Assembly (NCBI RefSeq): GCF_015910445.1
Contig: NZ_CP048882.1
Coordinates: forward strand, 1,178,001 to 1,242,000
Source: Streptomyces bathyalis
GTDB lineage: Bacteria > Actinomycetota > Actinomycetes > Streptomycetales > Streptomycetaceae
Direction: 5' to 3'
DNA: 64,000 nucleotides
Part shown: in pieces, positions 63,309 through 64,000 of the stretch
How the letters are laid out: every line of letters begins with the position of its first letter
Position numbering within the stretch: the stretch's first letter is position 1
Notes under the pieces: model-generated
Told to the model about the DNA's origin: nothing
Databases searched by the model: none
Seen by the model: only the letters and a program-made list of their open reading frames with translations
Program-made: the position numbers and the translations under genes

Positions 63309-64000
63309 GCGTCTGCTCCTTCTTCCTCGCACCACTTCTCGTACTGCTCACGCCAGGCGGGACCCAGGGGGTACAGCTCATCGACGCTCTCTCCGGCATG
63401 GACCTGCTCGGTGATGAAGCACTCCTGCCGTTCCTGCTCACGGCAGTCGGCGATCAACTCCTCGGCCAGATCCGGCGGTACGACCACGACGCCGTCCGCA
63501 TCACCGACCAAGAGGTCGCCGGGCTGCACCAGCGCGCCCCCGCACGCGACAGGGATGCCGGTGTCCCACGGAACGTGCCGGCGCCCCAGTACCGAGGGAT
63601 GGGCGCCGGCCGCGTAGACCGGCAGACCCAGCTCCGCGATGGCGGCGCTGTCGCGGACAGCGCCGTCGGTGACGACCCCGGCCGCACCCCGCTTCTGTGC
63701 CCGCAGGGCGAGAATGTCGCCCAGCGTGCCGGCGGTGGCATCCTGGCGGGCGTCCATCACCAGCACATGGCCCGGCTGGATCTCCTCGATCGCGCGCTTC
63801 TGCGCGTTGAACCCGTTGCCGTGCCGCTTGAACAGGTCCTCCCGCAGCGGCAGATACCGCAGCGTGTGCGCCACGCCCACCATTTCCTGGCCCGGCCGGC
63901 TCGGGCGTACTCCGTCGATCGACATGTGCGGCAGCCCCCGCTTGCGCAACTGCGCGCTCAAGGTGGCCACTGCCACGGATCGCAGTCCCTCCGCCAGCCG
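63305..64000 (-). CDS. RraA-like aldolase/decarboxylase (cut by the right edge)
   Basis: The visible 231 residues begin upstream of the window (RLAEGLRSVAVATLSAQLRKRGLPHMSIDGVRP), which is within the usual N-terminus of RraA/HMG-aldolase-like proteins; the true start is outside. Other features: FNAQKRAIEEIQPGHVLVMDARQDATAGTLGDILALRAQKRGAAGVVTDGAVRDSA (key GDILA, GVVTDGAVRD) and GGALVQPGDLLVGDADGVVVVPPDLAEEL. Such enzymes are metal-dependent aldolases/oxaloacetate decarboxylases; in a ring-cleavage operon a role in the last C-C cleavage or in oxaloacetate removal is plausible. Confidence 0.85.
   Translation of the reverse strand, partial: RLAEGLRSVAVATLSAQLRKRGLPHMSIDGVRPSRPGQEMVGVAHTLRYLPLREDLFKRHGNGFNAQKRAIEEIQPGHVLVMDARQDATAGTLGDILALRAQKRGAAGVVTDGAVRDSAAIAELGLPVYAAGAHPSVLGRRHVPWDTGIPVACGGALVQPGDLLVGDADGVVVVPPDLAEELIADCREQERQECFITEQVHAGESVDELYPLGPAWREQYEKWCEEEGADA

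Overview
The window is very G+C rich, with G/C at most third codon positions, frequent GTG starts, ATGA/GTGA gene overlaps and leaderless-looking promoters. Together with the gene content (PucR, a hyi-glxR-gcl cluster, DUF6174 lipoproteins, Uma2 proteins, many GntR/AraC/PadR-style regulators) this points to a Streptomyces or a close relative, probably chromosomal. I saw no rRNA, tRNA, CRISPR array, intact insertion sequence, phage gene or replication origin.

Layout. 0-7.4 kb: scattered singletons (endonuclease/exonuclease/phosphatase-fold hydrolase, glycolipid-binding-fold protein, membrane protein, MOSC protein, secreted phospholipase-D-like protein, phosphodiesterase, small lipoprotein). 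7.5-12.7 kb: a minus-strand urate operon (uraD, uraH, urate oxidase, 8-oxoguanine deaminase, NCS2 permease). 12.9-14.5 kb: small regulators. 14.7-18.4 kb: glyoxylate assimilation (hyi, glxR, gcl). 18.7-28 kb: mixed genes, including an acyl-CoA synthetase, an MFS exporter, a decayed ArsR-type regulator, and a PadR/glycosidase/SnoaL-like group that shares a candidate operator. 28.1-37.2 kb: a second purine block (XdhC, purine permease, three-subunit xanthine dehydrogenase) divergent from pucR. 37.3-41.7 kb: Uma2 protein, pobA, a tail-anchored-like small ORF, a HEPN-like protein, and an XRE-cupin regulator. 41.8-48 kb: DUF1028 protein divergent from a complete five-gene peptide ABC transporter. 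48.2-50.3 kb: a secreted N-acetylmuramoyl-L-alanine amidase with a giant Pro/Ala/Gly repeat region. 50.4-64 kb: a minus-strand aromatic/alcohol catabolic array (GMC oxidoreductase, aldehyde dehydrogenase, two AraC regulators, SDR, diol dehydrogenase-like ADH, MFS carrier, dihydroxyacetophenone-dioxygenase-like cupin, hpaD, hpaE, DapA-like aldolase, RraA-like protein cut by the window end).

How it works together. The two purine blocks cover hypoxanthine/xanthine uptake and oxidation to urate, urate oxidation to allantoin, and conversion of glyoxylate (the carbon product of allantoin breakdown) to glycerate. The middle allantoin-to-glyoxylate enzymes are not in the window. PucR and two or three candidate operators are the likely control points. 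The last 14 kb looks like a coherent but atypical aromatic pathway: alcohol to aldehyde to acid, side-chain cleavage by a cupin, and meta-cleavage of homoprotocatechuate. Several usual Hpa enzymes are absent, with a DapA-like and an RraA-like protein in their place. PobA 19 kb away could take the 4-hydroxybenzoate such a cupin would release. All function calls are from reading motifs; no database search was run.
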